Positions 22,835 through 35,059 of a stretch of 64,000 nucleotides of DNA are shown piece after piece. The notes beneath the pieces are model-generated. The model was not told the origin of the DNA. It did no database searches and saw nothing but the letters and a program-made list of their open reading frames with translations. How positions within the stretch are numbered: position 1 is the stretch's first letter; every line of letters starts with the position of its first letter. The stretch spans positions 1 to 64,000 of the forward strand of contig QXCR01000158.1 of assembly GCA_004380135.1 (NCBI GenBank), written 5' to 3'. The stretch is from Stemphylium vesicarium (lineage: Eukaryota > Ascomycota > Dothideomycetes > Pleosporales > Pleosporaceae). The position numbers and the translations under genes were made by a program.

Positions 22835-24291
22835 TGCGCGATTTAGATTGGAGTTGAAGTGGTTTTCCCGCCGTCAGACCTGTCGAACTGGAAAGTGAGA
22901 AACGGAAATGCGACCGTATTCACGTGACAGCGGAGGTCAAATGATCTCCGAGTGAGAGTGAGCGCCCACCAATCCTTCTTCGCAGCTTAGGGCACGAGCC
23001 GTTGTATTCGCCCCGCTACCTTTAAAAAGAGCTCTCTTCCCGTTCGCCCACCCTTCCTTCCCTTCGCTCTCCTTCCCACTTCTCTTTCCATTCCTTGAAG
23101 TCCAACTGTTCTACACCACAAATTCTACATTCTTTCGATACCTTCGCTCAGGGGGTGAGTCGTGGCGGTTTTTCCGACGTAAGCCGACAAACCCACGGGG
23201 CCCATCGTGCTCAGACACCGACTCCTGATGGCCACACCAACCGGCGCAAAGAGCAGACTAGGCACTCACGACCGTTTCTCCAAGCAGAGCAGCTGTGAGG
23301 GGAGGTTTTTCTTTGTGCGTCTGTGATGTGGGGTGCCACGGACCGAACGAGACTTGCGCACGGGGGACCGGCCGTGTCGGGAGATTTTTCCAGACAAGAC
23401 GTCTTAAAAAGTTCCTTGCCTAATGGGATGGGTTGAGGATCGCGAGACGATCGCTGAGTGACGGTGCCTACACGAAGATCTCGAGGCCTAGGTGAGAGCT
23501 TTTTTTTGTGGGGGCTCTCACTGATGATCGGACGGCGGAAACCCCAATATCAATCTTTTTTCGTCGACTTGGCTGCTTTGTGTAGTGCGCTGAAGAAGAG
23601 AAGATGATGCAAGTTTGACACAGAGAAGGGACGACCGAAGCAAAGAACAATCTCAGTTTAACGATAAACGATGATATTAATAACGCAAAAACTGGTAGTC
23701 GTCGCGAGGGGACGTGAGTTATTACCCACCCTAAATCCTAAAACAATGCAGCGCAAAAAGGAAAAAGCTCAGAGAAGGACATCGGCTGACATTGTCCTTG
23801 TATGCATGTACCTCCATCCCACCCCCAACCTTTACCCGATATACCGCCCTGTCCCAACCAAACCGACCGAGCCGACTGAGATATGTGTACTTTGTATTAC
23901 CGTTCCTCCTTGACCAAAGCCGCTGCGCCAACGCCAATTATAGGAAAGATGGCTATGCAGTACCCATGTCGAGAATGTCGAGACATCTATCTCCCACCTT
24001 TGTAACAACACAAGGAAAAGCAGTCCCTGTAGAGAGAGAGGTGACAAAGTTATATGTATAGATGCCAATAGGAAAAGTGGAGGGTTCAAAATAAAAAAAA
24101 TAAAAGAGAAGGTATATAGAAGCGATTGGGTATCGAAGACCAAAGAGGAAAAGGTAGAAGAAAACGAAAAGAGAACAGAAACCGTGTACGACGACCACTG
24201 AAGCTGCCCAAACTCTCTCCTCTCAATCCCTGACAACAGTATACAGCAACAGAAACCTTCCTCATATGACAGAAAGCAAAAGAAAAACTTC
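22835..24291. other. Intergenic with a transcript-like leader
   Basis: The left part holds the F-box promoter. Around 23019 there is TTTAAAAAG, followed by a strongly CT-rich leader (23035-23100) and GGGGGTGAGTCG at 23146-23157, which reads as a 5' exon with a splice donor on the plus strand. No coding frame follows, so a non-coding RNA or an unrecognised split gene is possible. The right part should be the 3' UTR of the formin gene. A perfect 8 bp hairpin is listed separately. Confidence 0.45.
23492..23521. repeat. Hairpin with T8 in the loop
   Basis: GTGAGAGC at 23492-23499 is the exact reverse complement of GCTCTCAC at 23514-23521. The 14-base loop starts with eight T. It could be a small RNA 3' end or chance. 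Confidence 0.5.
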
Positions 24292-27200
24292 TCACTCCGG
24301 CGGCGGAGTGGGTAAATCCCTCCCCTTCTGCTCAGGACTAGGCGGATGAACAACCGTAACAGGGGTACTAGGACCCTGCTCCTCATCCACCGTAATAACA
24401 CTCGCCCCACCATCAGCATCAGTGCCTTCTTCCGGAATAGCCGTAGGGCTCATAAGCCCACCATCCTCACCCTTCGCCGAAGTAGCTTGCTGGCGACGAT
24501 TCCTGCGGCGCTGACGTTCGGTATCCGCGCTCTCTCTGCGGCGGCGAACAGACAAGGAACCGTCTTTATTGAGGGTGGCGCCGGATTGCAGACCCTCGAG
24601 CATGGCGGCAGCGCGGTCGGCGATGTCGGCTTCTGCTGCGTCAGGGGCGGCGGTGCCCGCGGTGCCGGCGATGCTGCCCGCTTCGCTTTCTGCGGTTTCG
24701 CTCGGTCGACTGAGGATTTTGCTCTTGTCGTCTGCATCTTCGGTTGCGCCTGCGCCTTCTCCTTCTCCGCCTTCGCCGCCGCCTTCGACGTTGACACCGA
24801 TTTCGGGTATCTTTTGGCCACTAGCCACGCGTACCTGGTGCCTGTCCTTTAAGCGGGCACGACGACGGCGATCGCGCTGGTCTCGCGCTTCGGGTTTGGC
24901 GGCCCGCAGTTTCTGGAGGAGATCGTCCATGGCGCCTGTGGAAGCGGGTGATTTGGGAGCGTCTGAGTCGGAGGACAGGGCGTTGGGGGAGAGGGGATTT
25001 GTGTTTTGCGCTTGTTTGCGGCGCATGGAGATTTCGTTGCGTCGGTGTTGGTCTTCGAGCGCGGTGTTCTTGTCTTTGGATTTCTGTCAAGCCGGTTAGC
25101 AATCGTGTTTGCAATGGAGACAATCAAACCATCCCAGGGAGTGATCGCGAATAAGTGCATGTGTCGACTTACCTTCCATTCTTGCACGAAATTGGCCAGC
25201 TTCGCGAAGAAATCTCTCCTCGCACTGTCATCCGTGGGATCTTCTCCGTAAAACGCCATGATATCGTCGTAACTCTTCTGCATATCCTCAAGGAAGACCT
25301 GCAGTTGCTCTGCCTTTCTCCTAGCCTCCTTCATATTCCTCTGCACGACAATCGACACCTTGTCTTCGGGATGGAATTTGGTAGGGTCTGACAGATTACC
25401 AGAGTCGAGCGACATCTGAATGTTCTTGATGTTGTCAATGTACTTCTTGGCATCAGTTTGCAGTTGCTCCACGTTGATCTTTTGCGCCGTAATGACGCCG
25501 CTGATCTCGTCTGTGAAGCCTTCCCATCCAGAGTATTGGTTGCGGACGATTCTCTCGACAACATCGGCAAACGTGGATTCGTTCTTGTCATCCTTGAGCA
25601 TACCCAATCGACCGAGGGTGGACAGCTTGAAACCGCTGGCCTGCTTGTTGGCATCGTTCATGAAATTACCAATGTCAAGGATAAGACCAAGGACACTGAT
25701 CAAACTAGACGAATCTCTCAAGCTTTCGGACACTCGCGAGACTTCCAAAAGCTTGTTGGAAATCTCCTCGTACTCAATCTCAAACGTACGGGTAAGTGCA
25801 AGCGCCCTCATCCTACTCTTCCAGTAATGATGGAGCTCGTAAGCAGTGTAGAGGTAAATCTGATCTTCTCTCGTGAGTTCGTTTGGATCCTGTTCCCGCT
25901 TGCTGTCGTTGGCGCTTGGTCCAGTCCAGTCCTTCGAGTAAGGCGCCATGAGCTTCGCGGTATTATCTGGAATGTCACAGAAGTCGTTCTTCTGCAGGAA
26001 TTCCATGGTGACGGGGTCGTCCAAAATCTTGCTGTCGCAGTGGATGATCATCCGCACGATATCCTCAACACCATATGAGGAAAACTTGGCCATACTGATC
26101 TGAAAGTTGTGCATGAGGTCGCGGGAGATGATCTGCTTCTTCTCGTCCTTTTTGCCAGCTTTCTTGCCAATCGCCTTGATCTCCTTGGCCAAGAACAGCT
26201 TCTCGACCTCCTCGAGAACACCCTTTCGGGCGAGCTCCTGGTACTTCTCCTCCTTCTCCTCTGACGTAAGACCACGCGTAGCCCATACCGTCGTGGTAGG
26301 CTGGTCGACCTTGTCCCAATGAAGAGCCTTGAGCTTCTTCTTAGGCCGAGGTCCAGAAAGAGCAAACTGTTGAGCAGCGCCGAATCCAGGCGCCTTAGGC
26401 ATGAATCCAGGACGCTTGGCACCTGGCATTGGTGGAGGCGGTGGTGGAGGCGGCATGCTTCCATCTCCAGGCATGCCAGGCATAGGAGGTGGCGGAGGAA
26501 TTCCCGGCTTGAAGCCAAGTTTTCCTCCTGGCGGAGGCGGGGGAGGAGGTGGTGGTGGTGGTCCTGGAGCACCGGGCATAGGCGGGGGAGGTGGTATGCT
26601 GGAAGAGAAACCGAGAGCTCCAGGTGGCGGCGGAGGTGGTGGAGGAATAGGAGGGCCAGCAGCTTTCGGTGCATCAGTTTCGGCAGGAGTCTTTGGTGAG
26701 TCGGATTCGAGACTTGGGTGTGATGGTCCGGTAGTAACGCCATCGCCAGTATCTTCTCCATCGGAGTCGTCATATCGCTTGACATTTGATGCAATGTCTG
26801 CCATGAGAGCGTTGGCGGTCGATGTGCTGAGCTTGGGCTTGTGCATCTGGATGAGACGCGGCTTCTCGATGACAACATCGTCGTCGTCCATTTCAGACAT
26901 CTCAGTATCCTCCCCACCTTGACCTGGCAGACCTGGAAGAGGCTTCCTACGAGGCACTCCACTCTTGGCGCGTACTGATCCGAAAGATGTTGGCTCGAGA
27001 CCACCATAACCTTGCTCGGTCATGCCAGGCACGTCGCCCTCCATCTTCTCTCTGAGTTCCCTGAGCTTCTCGCTTGGCTGCATTTGCATAGTCCTACCCT
27101 CAAGGGTGGCCTGGGTCCTGGCTCTTTGCAACTGAATCTCCAGCCTGTTCATGAGACGTTCACGATCCATGATGCCTTGCATCTGAGCTGGGTCACTGGC

Positions 27201-29702
27201 ACCGAGTCCGTCCTTGCCAGACTTCTTCGCTGCCGAGGCTGCAACATCCTGAGCATCCCTAAGCATCAAGTATAGTTCACGCGTCTCCAGCTCGTTTCTT
27301 TGCAGCTCTTGAGCTCGTATTCTCTGCATTTCTGCAAGTTCGGACTTCATCGATTCCACTTGTCTGCCGCGGAGCTCGATGATGCGTTCTTGCTCGGCTA
27401 GTTGCTTCTGCAGCTTTGATACCAGTCCGTCTGCTCCTAGCTCGAGTTGCGCTTTCATCTCATCGCGTTCTGCGATTGCCGAATCCGCGATCTGGCGGGC
27501 CTCGACTGCTTCATCGCGTACTTGCCGAGCTTCAGAATCAGTGTAGAGCTTATCAAGCAGAGACTGGACGGTAAAGTTCAAGCTTTGCTTCAGGTCCATG
27601 TCTGGCAGTCGCCGGTCCATGGCCACGTAGCTAAGCATCTGGTCGACCAATTGAAACATTCTCAATCGATCTTCGCTCTCGGTGTCGCGCATTAGCAACA
27701 GATGTTGCATGGCAGACGTGAAGTAATCTTGGGCCCTTGTGCCGTTGATCTTGCTCATAATGGCATCTGTGATCTGCATAGGGTCATTGAGATCCTTGGT
27801 GTCGCCCTCTACACTATCGACCATGGAGCTGTTCTCCTTTTGGAGGAAGTCTTCGTAGTCGACAGCTTCATTGTCGAGGTAGTGTTCGATTTGTTTGTCG
27901 ATGACGTCGTATTGGAACCCTTCCATCTTGTTGAAGATGCGCTTGATGCCACATGCTGTGAACTGGGCTCGCACGTGCATCCTGAGCTGGAGATCCCGCT
28001 CTGGCGCATCCACCACCATGTTGATGAGGAAGAGGGTTGCGATGGCGTATTCCATGAGGAGGTTCTCTACGCCGATTCCTCCACTGCGGACTTCGTCTGA
28101 GGCGCCGACCATGGAACCCATCTTGCCGCGGCCGTCGACTGTGACTTCGACGATGCGCATCCATGCGTCGAAGCGACTGCTCTCGCCATACTGCGATTTG
28201 AGATTGTCGAGTGCTTGTAGGACCTTTTCGTGGCCGCTTCCGTTACCCCAGTGGCACAGGAAGGTCAGCACATCCGAGACCAGTTTTCGCGTGTTGAGCC
28301 GTGAAGAGATCAAAGATCCACATAGTGCTTGTATAATTGAGGGATGATTGAGAGCGTTGTCAGCACCGTACTTGTTATTCATCAGCGCCTTCAAACACTT
28401 GATGATTTCGTATTCGCGCTCGACGTCATTCTCCGCCTTTTGCGCGATGACACTAGGGGGAGGCTGAGGACCGGTTCCTTTCCTGCGGTTGATCTTGGCC
28501 AGGACATTTGTGAGAGCGATCTGACCCTGGGCTTCGATGAAGCCCCTGACCCAGGCAATTGGCTGTGTTCGCAGACTGATCTCCAAACTCGACATCTGTT
28601 TTATAGATATTGAGTTATCCATGACCTTCTTGACATACCACTCGGGCGATCCTTCTTCCTCTGCTCTTATTAAGATGTCCTGGTTTCCAACACTGCTGCT
28701 GCCACCACCTCCCCCGCCTCCTCCGTAGGTTATCCGCTGGGTCTGGCGCTTCTTCTCTTCATGCTTGAACTCGGCCAGCTTGTCCTGGTAGACCAGCGTC
28801 CACTTCTTGTCAATCTTGTACGCCTCCATCTGCCGCCGTGCCTGTTCCGGTAAGCTCTTCCATCCTCGCTTGACCATGAGGTTCATAAACTCTTTTTCCA
28901 CGACATGATCTGGCGGGCGTTGTATGCTGAGCGTGTTCTGAGGAAACGAGGCCGTCGACGATGACGGGGACGACGAGGAGTTGTAGTGCAGCAGGTGGCG
29001 GTGCGAGTCGCGGGGGGTTGATGTGGCGGTGGGTAGGAGGCTGCCGGAGTCGAGGCCTATGGAGCTAAAGGTAGTCTGTGATGGGTTCTGGGGGTAGAAG
29101 ATGTTGCTGCCACGCGACCTGGAGTCATTGCTGTGGACGCTAGCTTGGTCGGTGGAGATGCGCGCGTGGTTGTAGTCGGCCTGGGGGTGGTATGAGTGGT
29201 TGCCATCGCGGCTGCTCCCTCGCGCGCCCCATTGCTGCATCGACACGCCGCGGTCGCCGGGGTTGCTCGAGGCAATGGTGGTGCCCTGCGAGTGCGGCGG
29301 CGGGCGCGGCGGCCCTGGGGCAGAGTAGCCGTTCGGGGGCATTTGGGTCTGGGTGAAGACGGGGTACTGATGAAAGTCGCCGCCGCCCTTGTTCAGGTGG
29401 TGTGGCAGCGGTTCGCCGGTCTTGGAGGGATCCTCTCGCGGGGGGTCAATGGACGACACGGGGCCTGCTCGCGCAAAGATGCCCTCGGCCGTCATGGACA
29501 CGGGCCGCTGTTCTATGGACGCGCCGCCGATCGAGTGCCTGTGCGAGTGACGGGACGACTGCGAGCCATAGGAACTGCCTGGCGGGCTGTCGGTCGACGA
29601 TGTGGTTGCGTGCTTCGCGTCGCTCGAGTGCTTCTCCTTGTCCTTGTGCAGCCGTCGTCCGAAGAACTTGCCGGCGGAGGATTGCCGACCCTTGCCATCC
29701 AT
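24292..29702 (-). CDS. sepA: Formin, SepA/Bni1 family
   Basis: Two exons, 25173-29702 and 24292-25083 (donor GTAAGT, acceptor GACAG, phase 0), give 1773 aa. Formins nucleate and elongate unbranched actin filaments at hyphal tips and septa. The order is a Ser/His-rich N-terminus, the GTPase-binding/FH3 region (about 275-700, start EKEFMNLMVKRGWKSLPEQ), a coiled coil (about 750-900), an FH1 proline-rich region (about 1020-1100, runs of 5-12 Pro separated by Gly/Met linkers) that binds profilin, and the FH2 domain (about 1120-1500: KALHWDKVD, ILDIGNFMN). Exon 2 supplies an autoinhibitory DAD motif (MDDLLQKLRAA followed by RDRRRRARLKD) near residue 1560 and an acidic Pro-rich end. Rho-type GTPase binding to the GBD is the usual switch. 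It is divergent from the small membrane protein gene. Confidence 0.96.
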
Positions 29703-30556
29703 GCCTATAGCGAGATTCTATGCCCAATGCTGCCGCCCTGGGAGCGCGCGCCGCCCGACCAAGTGTCCTCGGTTCCCCCTCCAAGACACGTGCAACCAAG
29801 CCCTTCCACCACGGTAACGGCCCGGTATATGGCGATGGCTGCAATTATGACGGCAGTGTGTAATCCTGAAACGAGAGTGCGGGGGCTTGCTTTTTTGTGA
29901 ATCGCGTGTATAGGGATTCCCTTGGGGGGCGCTGATGGTGGGCAATGCGGCTGCAAGTGAGTCGCGGGAAGTTGCCGAGTGCTAGCGCCTCCTGAGAGAG
30001 CCTCTATACCTAGTATCCAGCTCTATACCAGCTAGCTAGGGGCATATAAAAGACACGGACATGACATGCTTGACAACTTTTTCAGCTCTGCAAGTCTGCG
30101 CTCTAGAAGCTGTCAACGTTACACGTATCAGCTGTGATAGGGCTGCTCCGCATGTGTTTCGCCGTGGCCATGGTCCCTGGATGTCCGTCCGCATTGGCTC
30201 GAACGTTCTCCTGAGACGTGCGCACGTCCGTGTTGTGGCGCCATCGACAAGCCATGAACTGCCCCCTGGCCGTACCAAGACATGCCCGGGAGCCCGCGCG
30301 ACAACTGACCTCTATTCCCACCCCATATACCTAAAAAGGCGTCTTTTGGGGGGTGACGGACTAACTCACAACTGTGGCGCAGCAGCCCACGCCATATAGA
30401 CGCCCCTTCGCACCCTCTCGCCGACACATACCTAGCTGACCAGCCCGCGCGTCAGCAGCAGTCAGTGGGCTCACAAAAAGACGCGCGCCGCCGCTGCTGT
30501 TTCTTCTTCTTCTTCCTCAGTGAACCACCACATTACATGCATCCGGAGTCATAGCT
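29703..30556. other. Divergent promoter region, formin and membrane protein
   Basis: Holds both promoters. A short TTC repeat (five units from 30501) lies just before the plus-strand start. No gene was seen. Confidence 0.6.
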
Positions 30557-31126
30557 ATGGCAGGCTTCACGCATTTCCTCAAGGTAAGTGACATGCAATC
30601 TAGTTACCAACGCGTTTGGGCGATGAGCTCAACTAGTGGGTCCCATGACCTTCGCAAGGCAACCACTAACAAACCCCCCATCCAGACCATCCTAGTGCCG
30701 CTCTTCCTCGCCGCAATCCTCTACACCCTCCTCGCCTTCCTAATCCTCCCCTTTATACGCCGCCACCGGAGTCGCTACAGCCAGTACCTCCCCGTCTCCG
30801 CCAGCGTAGCTGATTTTCCCGCGTCGTGGCGGACAAAGCTCTCAGATGCGCTTTACAACCTCTTTGCGCCGAGTGCGTGGGTGAGACAGCGGTCGGTGGT
30901 ACATGGGAGCGGGCAGCACGATGATGACTTGTTTGATGATGAGGAGGGAGAGGGCATGGTGGGCTTTGACCCTATTGATGAGAGGCGGAGAGAGGCGCTT
31001 GAGCAGCGGAGAAGCATGATGGAGGAGGAGATGAGGCTCGGGAGGGATTTGGAGGAGGGGTTCAAGGACGATAGTGAGGATGAGCATGAGGATGAGAGGA
31101 GACGGTCTCTCTCGCGACATCGATGA
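30557..31126 (+). CDS. Small single-pass membrane protein, unknown
   Basis: A first exon of 27 nt (30557-30583, MAGFTHFLK) is followed by a 102 nt intron (GTAAGT, CACTAAC, ATCCAG) and exon 30686-31126, giving 155 aa. The intron is a multiple of three and has no stop, so a 189 aa retained form is also open; I prefer the spliced form because all three signals are strong. One hydrophobic helix (ILVPLFLAAILYTLLAFLIL) is followed by a basic stop-transfer segment RRHRSRY, then an acidic, charged cytoplasmic tail rich in Glu, Asp and Arg. I do not recognise the family. Confidence 0.75.
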   Translation: MAGFTHFLKVSDMQSSYQRVWAMSSTSGSHDLRKATTNKPPIQTILVPLFLAAILYTLLAFLILPFIRRHRSRYSQYLPVSASVADFPASWRTKLSDALYNLFAPSAWVRQRSVVHGSGQHDDDLFDDEEGEGMVGFDPIDERRREALEQRRSMMEEEMRLGRDLEEGFKDDSEDEHEDERRRSLSRHR

Positions 31127-31396
31127 GGCCGCAAATACCCTTTTACATCGCTATAATTTGAACTTTTTTTCTTTCGATTCCACCTATATTACTTTCCACT
31201 CGAGGCGCATACGAACACCATGGATATCCAATGACTGCACACATATCACTCATCCAAAACACATTCGGAGTTTCAGGTGGATATATTCATGTACATGGGT
31301 AGGCGGGTAAATCCATCCAGCGCCCTAGAACACACAAGGAAATTCGTCCGAAATCGCTCAAACTGGACAAGAAGCTGCCAAACAAGACTACCACAT

Positions 31397-32870
31397 CTAC
31401 TTGCGCTGGCCGTACGCCTTGGTGGCGTAGTCGCCCTTGTGTACAATAAGGTCCTGGGGCCTGTAGTTCTGGCGACCGGAGAAGTACTCGTCGAGGATAG
31501 CCTTGGTGCCGTCGGCGTAACGCTGAGGTTATAATCAGTCACGTGTTTATACAAAGTAATCGGATTCAAACTCACCTTCTGGGCATCGATCGAGGTACCG
31601 GACATGTGAGGAACCATGGCGTTGCCGCCGCCCCATGGGTTCTGAGCGTAGCGGAGCGGGTGGTCCTTGGGGGCGGGCTGGGGGAACCAGACGTCACCAC
31701 CGTATCCACGGAGGTGGCCGTCCTTGAGGGCCTGAGCAACATCCTCCTTGACGACAATGGCACCACGGGCAGTGTTAACCAACCATGAGCCCTTCTTCAT
31801 CTTGGAGAGCAAGTCCTTGTTGAAGAGACCGCGGGTCTTCTCGTGGAGCGGGCAGTTGATGGTGACGACGTCGCACTGAGCAAGCATCTCCTCGAGGTTC
31901 TCAACACGGCGGCAGCCAATCTCCTTCTCCACCTCGGGAGACAGAGGCTGGTAGTCAAAATAGAGGAGCTCCTTGCAGTCAAAGGGCTTGAGACGGCGGA
32001 GCACACGCTCACCGATACGGCCGACAGCGACGGTACCGACAACCTTGTTCTCGAGGTCATACTCGTTCTTGGCCACCTCAGCAACGTTCCATTCACCCTT
32101 GACAATTTGCTCGTGGGCGGGAACAAAGTTGCGGACAAGAGTCAGGATGGTCATGACGACGTGCTCAGCGACGGAAACGACGTTGGAGCCGGTAACCTCG
32201 GCGACAGTGATTCCGCCATTAGTCTTGTTCGCGGCGTTGAGGTCGACGTGGTCGGATCCGATACCAGCAGTCACGGCAAGCTTGAGGTTCTTAGCCTTGG
32301 CGAGACGCTCTGCGGTAAGGTAACCGGGGTGGAATCTGTTTTTAACCCCGAGCAATTAGCCGAAAAGTTCGCGAAGATGGGTGTTTGCATCACTAGTGCC
32401 ATCCAGACGTGAAGCTTGACGCGTGCTTGTGGGGCAGGCTAGCGGGCATTGCGGGGTAGCTCTGACGTACGGTGTGGTGATGATGACCTCTGCGTCAACA
32501 AGGTGCTTGTCAAACTCCGAGTTCTCACCCTCCTTGTTGGAGGTAGTGACGAGCTCATGGCCTTGCTCCTCGATCCACTTCCTGATGCCTAGCTCGTTCT
32601 CAGTGGTGCCGAGAAGCTGAGGCTCCTGCTCGGCGTGGATGCCACCCTAGCGCTTGCTGTCAGATGTCTGTCAAGACCAAGGCCAAGGATCAATGGGCAA
32701 CTTACATCGTAGAGGACGAGAAGAACTTTGCCCTGTTGTGATGCCGTCGCAGTCAGCGTTCTGAAAGCATTCGGTTGTCGCAGCGACGAAGTCAAGCGGG
32801 GACCGGCGCGCGCGCTGAGGAGGGAGGTGGCAGGGCGCGCAAGGCGAGAAGCAGAGCGGAGAAATACCAT
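31397..32870 (-). CDS. fdh: NAD-dependent formate dehydrogenase
   Basis: Four exons (32706-32870, 32471-32646, 31576-32335, 31397-31522) give 408 aa. The enzyme oxidises formate to CO2 with NAD+. The N-terminus is Arg/Ser/Ala-rich without acidic residues (MVFLRSASRLARPATSLLSA) and looks like a mitochondrial presequence. The D-2-hydroxyacid dehydrogenase fold is clear: dinucleotide-binding AVGRIGERVL, substrate Arg in NTARGAIV, catalytic His in PHMSGTSIDAQ, and the family end GDYATKAYGQRK. Splice junctions all keep phase (donors GTAAGT, GTACGT, GTGAGT). The role is detoxification of formate from C1 metabolism. It is a single complete gene with no oddities. Confidence 0.97.
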
Positions 32871-35059
32871 TATGACTTATTGAACTGATGAGAGAACAAT
32901 TGTGAGGCTCCGAAGGGAGAGATATATAGTAGAAGCCGGCACGGGTAGGATGTATGGTACGTATATCTGACGCAAGATCTGTCAGCCTATCGTTCCCGGT
33001 AAGGGGATGAGAAGAGGGGTGTGTGGGTCAATGTACCTCTTGCGGGCCGGGGTGATGTCCGGTCAATTGCAGGCTATGATCGTGAGACTTATGCACAAAA
33101 GGAGGTTGATGCTGTGATGGCAATTGAGGGGTCGTGAGGGGTCTATTATATACACTCGGCGGTACCCACCATGATCTTCTTACATTCCTCCTCTGGTCCC
33201 GGGTCACCAGGCAAAGACCAGGAGGGCTAGGCCTCCCCACTTGGTGATGCGACATTTCCACGCAAGACAGCTGGGTCAATTGGCGCGCGCTGCGGGTACG
33301 ACGGTCATGTTTGGAATTACTTCGCATGGGCAAATAGTGCGGGGTCGCGTCCAATGGCGCCAATTAGCTTCACTACCCGCCAGGGGAGCTCTACAAGCAC
33401 ATTACCCATTTGGTACTCGCGAAGCTTCGCCGAGCAGCCCGTAGTGTAGTCTGTGAGATGTGGGCCAGCGGGCAAGATAGGCTCCACTAGCGCGTGGCTC
33501 TGTGGCCGCATGTAGCAACAATGTACGTAAATCCAGTTGAGCCTTTGGATCTCGAAAGCTACCTGCGCGTACGCTAGTCGTCCATCTGGACAGCTTCCGG
33601 ACAGCTTTCAGCTCGGGACTGCGGAAGGATCGATATAGTCACACCCTGCTGATGCAAGTAAGCACTGCGCATGCCATGGACACCCCAGTCATCGTGATGA
33701 TGAAGCTGGCCGCCATCAGTGTCTGCGCGTATACAAACGTTACAGACGTGATCGAGCATCCAACTTCCCTCTCCGACAATCGGAAGAAGCTCGCAAATGC
33801 AAACTTGTGGGCTCATACAATGCAACCCACAACCTTCATTGAGGATGGGGTAGCGCGGGCAGACGCAACTCAATAAGGATTCGGGTGTGCAGCCGAGAAA
33901 TCTAGACGCTGAACTTTCGATGGTCGTCCGCGGCAAACACAATAAGTGCGGAGCGGTTGAGCCTCGCACTCTGCGGATGCGAATTGTCGCCGTCAAACTC
34001 CGACGGAAACTCGCTGTAAAGCAGGGCGACGGTCGGTGCTTAGGGCTTTGGCTCGGGTTTCCTGGCCACAGGCTGGAGATGCTTCTTATCTGTTCGGCCG
34101 AAACACGGCCGGAGGGGTAGTCGGCGCATGTATCTCGCAACCGGTAATTACAAAACCCCACCACCTGCAGCTTGTCCACAACGCCAATACGCGACGCATC
34201 CTTTCTCCTGATGTAGCTGATCGACCCGGTGATGTCAAGACTGGCTTGTGGGAGCAGGAGCATTAGAGGAAGCGGAGTCCGCTTTTGTATGGAGGTACCG
34301 TCTATGCGAGGCTTTATTTGGTTTTGCGGTCGCAGCTGCCACAATCTTCTGTCTTTAGTCTTTGATTGCTTTCCCCAGATTCAAACTGTTGAAATGTCTA
34401 AAAGGCTTTAGAATGGGGGCATGATTAGAACAAGCTATTACCAGAGACGCTGACTACTTACTGCCACGTAGGGAGCTGTGCGCTTGCGTCAGGCGCTACC
34501 TTTTGTTGCGGCGATGTGGGGAGCGCATTCCGACAGCGCCGCGCTTCCTTGATTTCCGCAAACCGCACCGGGAAAGCACCACCGACAAGCACTCGAATTC
34601 TGCTTAGGGTTCGCATTTCATGGGTGAAGGCAACTTCGCCTGCAACAGGGTCTGGAATGTCGCAGCGGGTGAGTAGCTGGCATTGACTGAGCCCAAAGCT
34701 CGAGAATTCAGGCCTTGTTCAGCTAGAACCCTTTGGCGTCGATGCACAGCGCCTGAATATGGCCTCCGCAAAGATACCACGAGATACGAGATTCCGATCA
34801 ACCAGAACGAAAGGTTGAGAGCTGATAAATCTCAGCATTCTGAGCTCTAGAGATGATAGCAAAGCTCCTAAGTTTAGTGAAGGTGAGGCAGGATAGACTC
34901 ACCCTCACCTTCCACTTCATTTCTGCCCGCAAATGGGCAAGGAAGGTACAATCTCGTTTATTTCCGTTTATCTCTCACCCACACAACATCAACTACTCAC
35001 CTCCAGCAACGCCGCTCGGGTCTCAAGGCTGAATTCCAGTATCAGCCTGGCCTCAGTCC
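32871..35059. other. Intergenic, about 2.2 kb
   Basis: The left end is the formate dehydrogenase promoter, with TATA-like ATATATAG near 32922. An open frame of 257 aa on the minus strand (33574-34344) is Cys-rich in its second half but has no signal peptide, no matching splice signals and no recognised domain. It may be a decayed gene. Nothing else can be supported. Confidence 0.45.

Noticed and set aside
24346..25251. Long plus-strand frames opposite the formin 3' half
   Set aside because: They mirror the codon bias of the formin exon and contain no independent features.
30557..31126. Unspliced 189-aa version of the small membrane protein
   Set aside because: The first 34 extra codons coincide exactly with a strong GT-AG intron with a CTAAC branch, and their sequence is hydrophilic and unlike the rest.
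33574..34344. A 257-aa minus-strand open frame with a Cys-rich part (GCTPESLLSCVC) resembling a CFEM domain
   Set aside because: The cysteine spacing does not complete a CFEM pattern, there is no signal peptide, the hydrophobic stretch nearby lies in another frame, and no splice sites join them. It is at most a relic.
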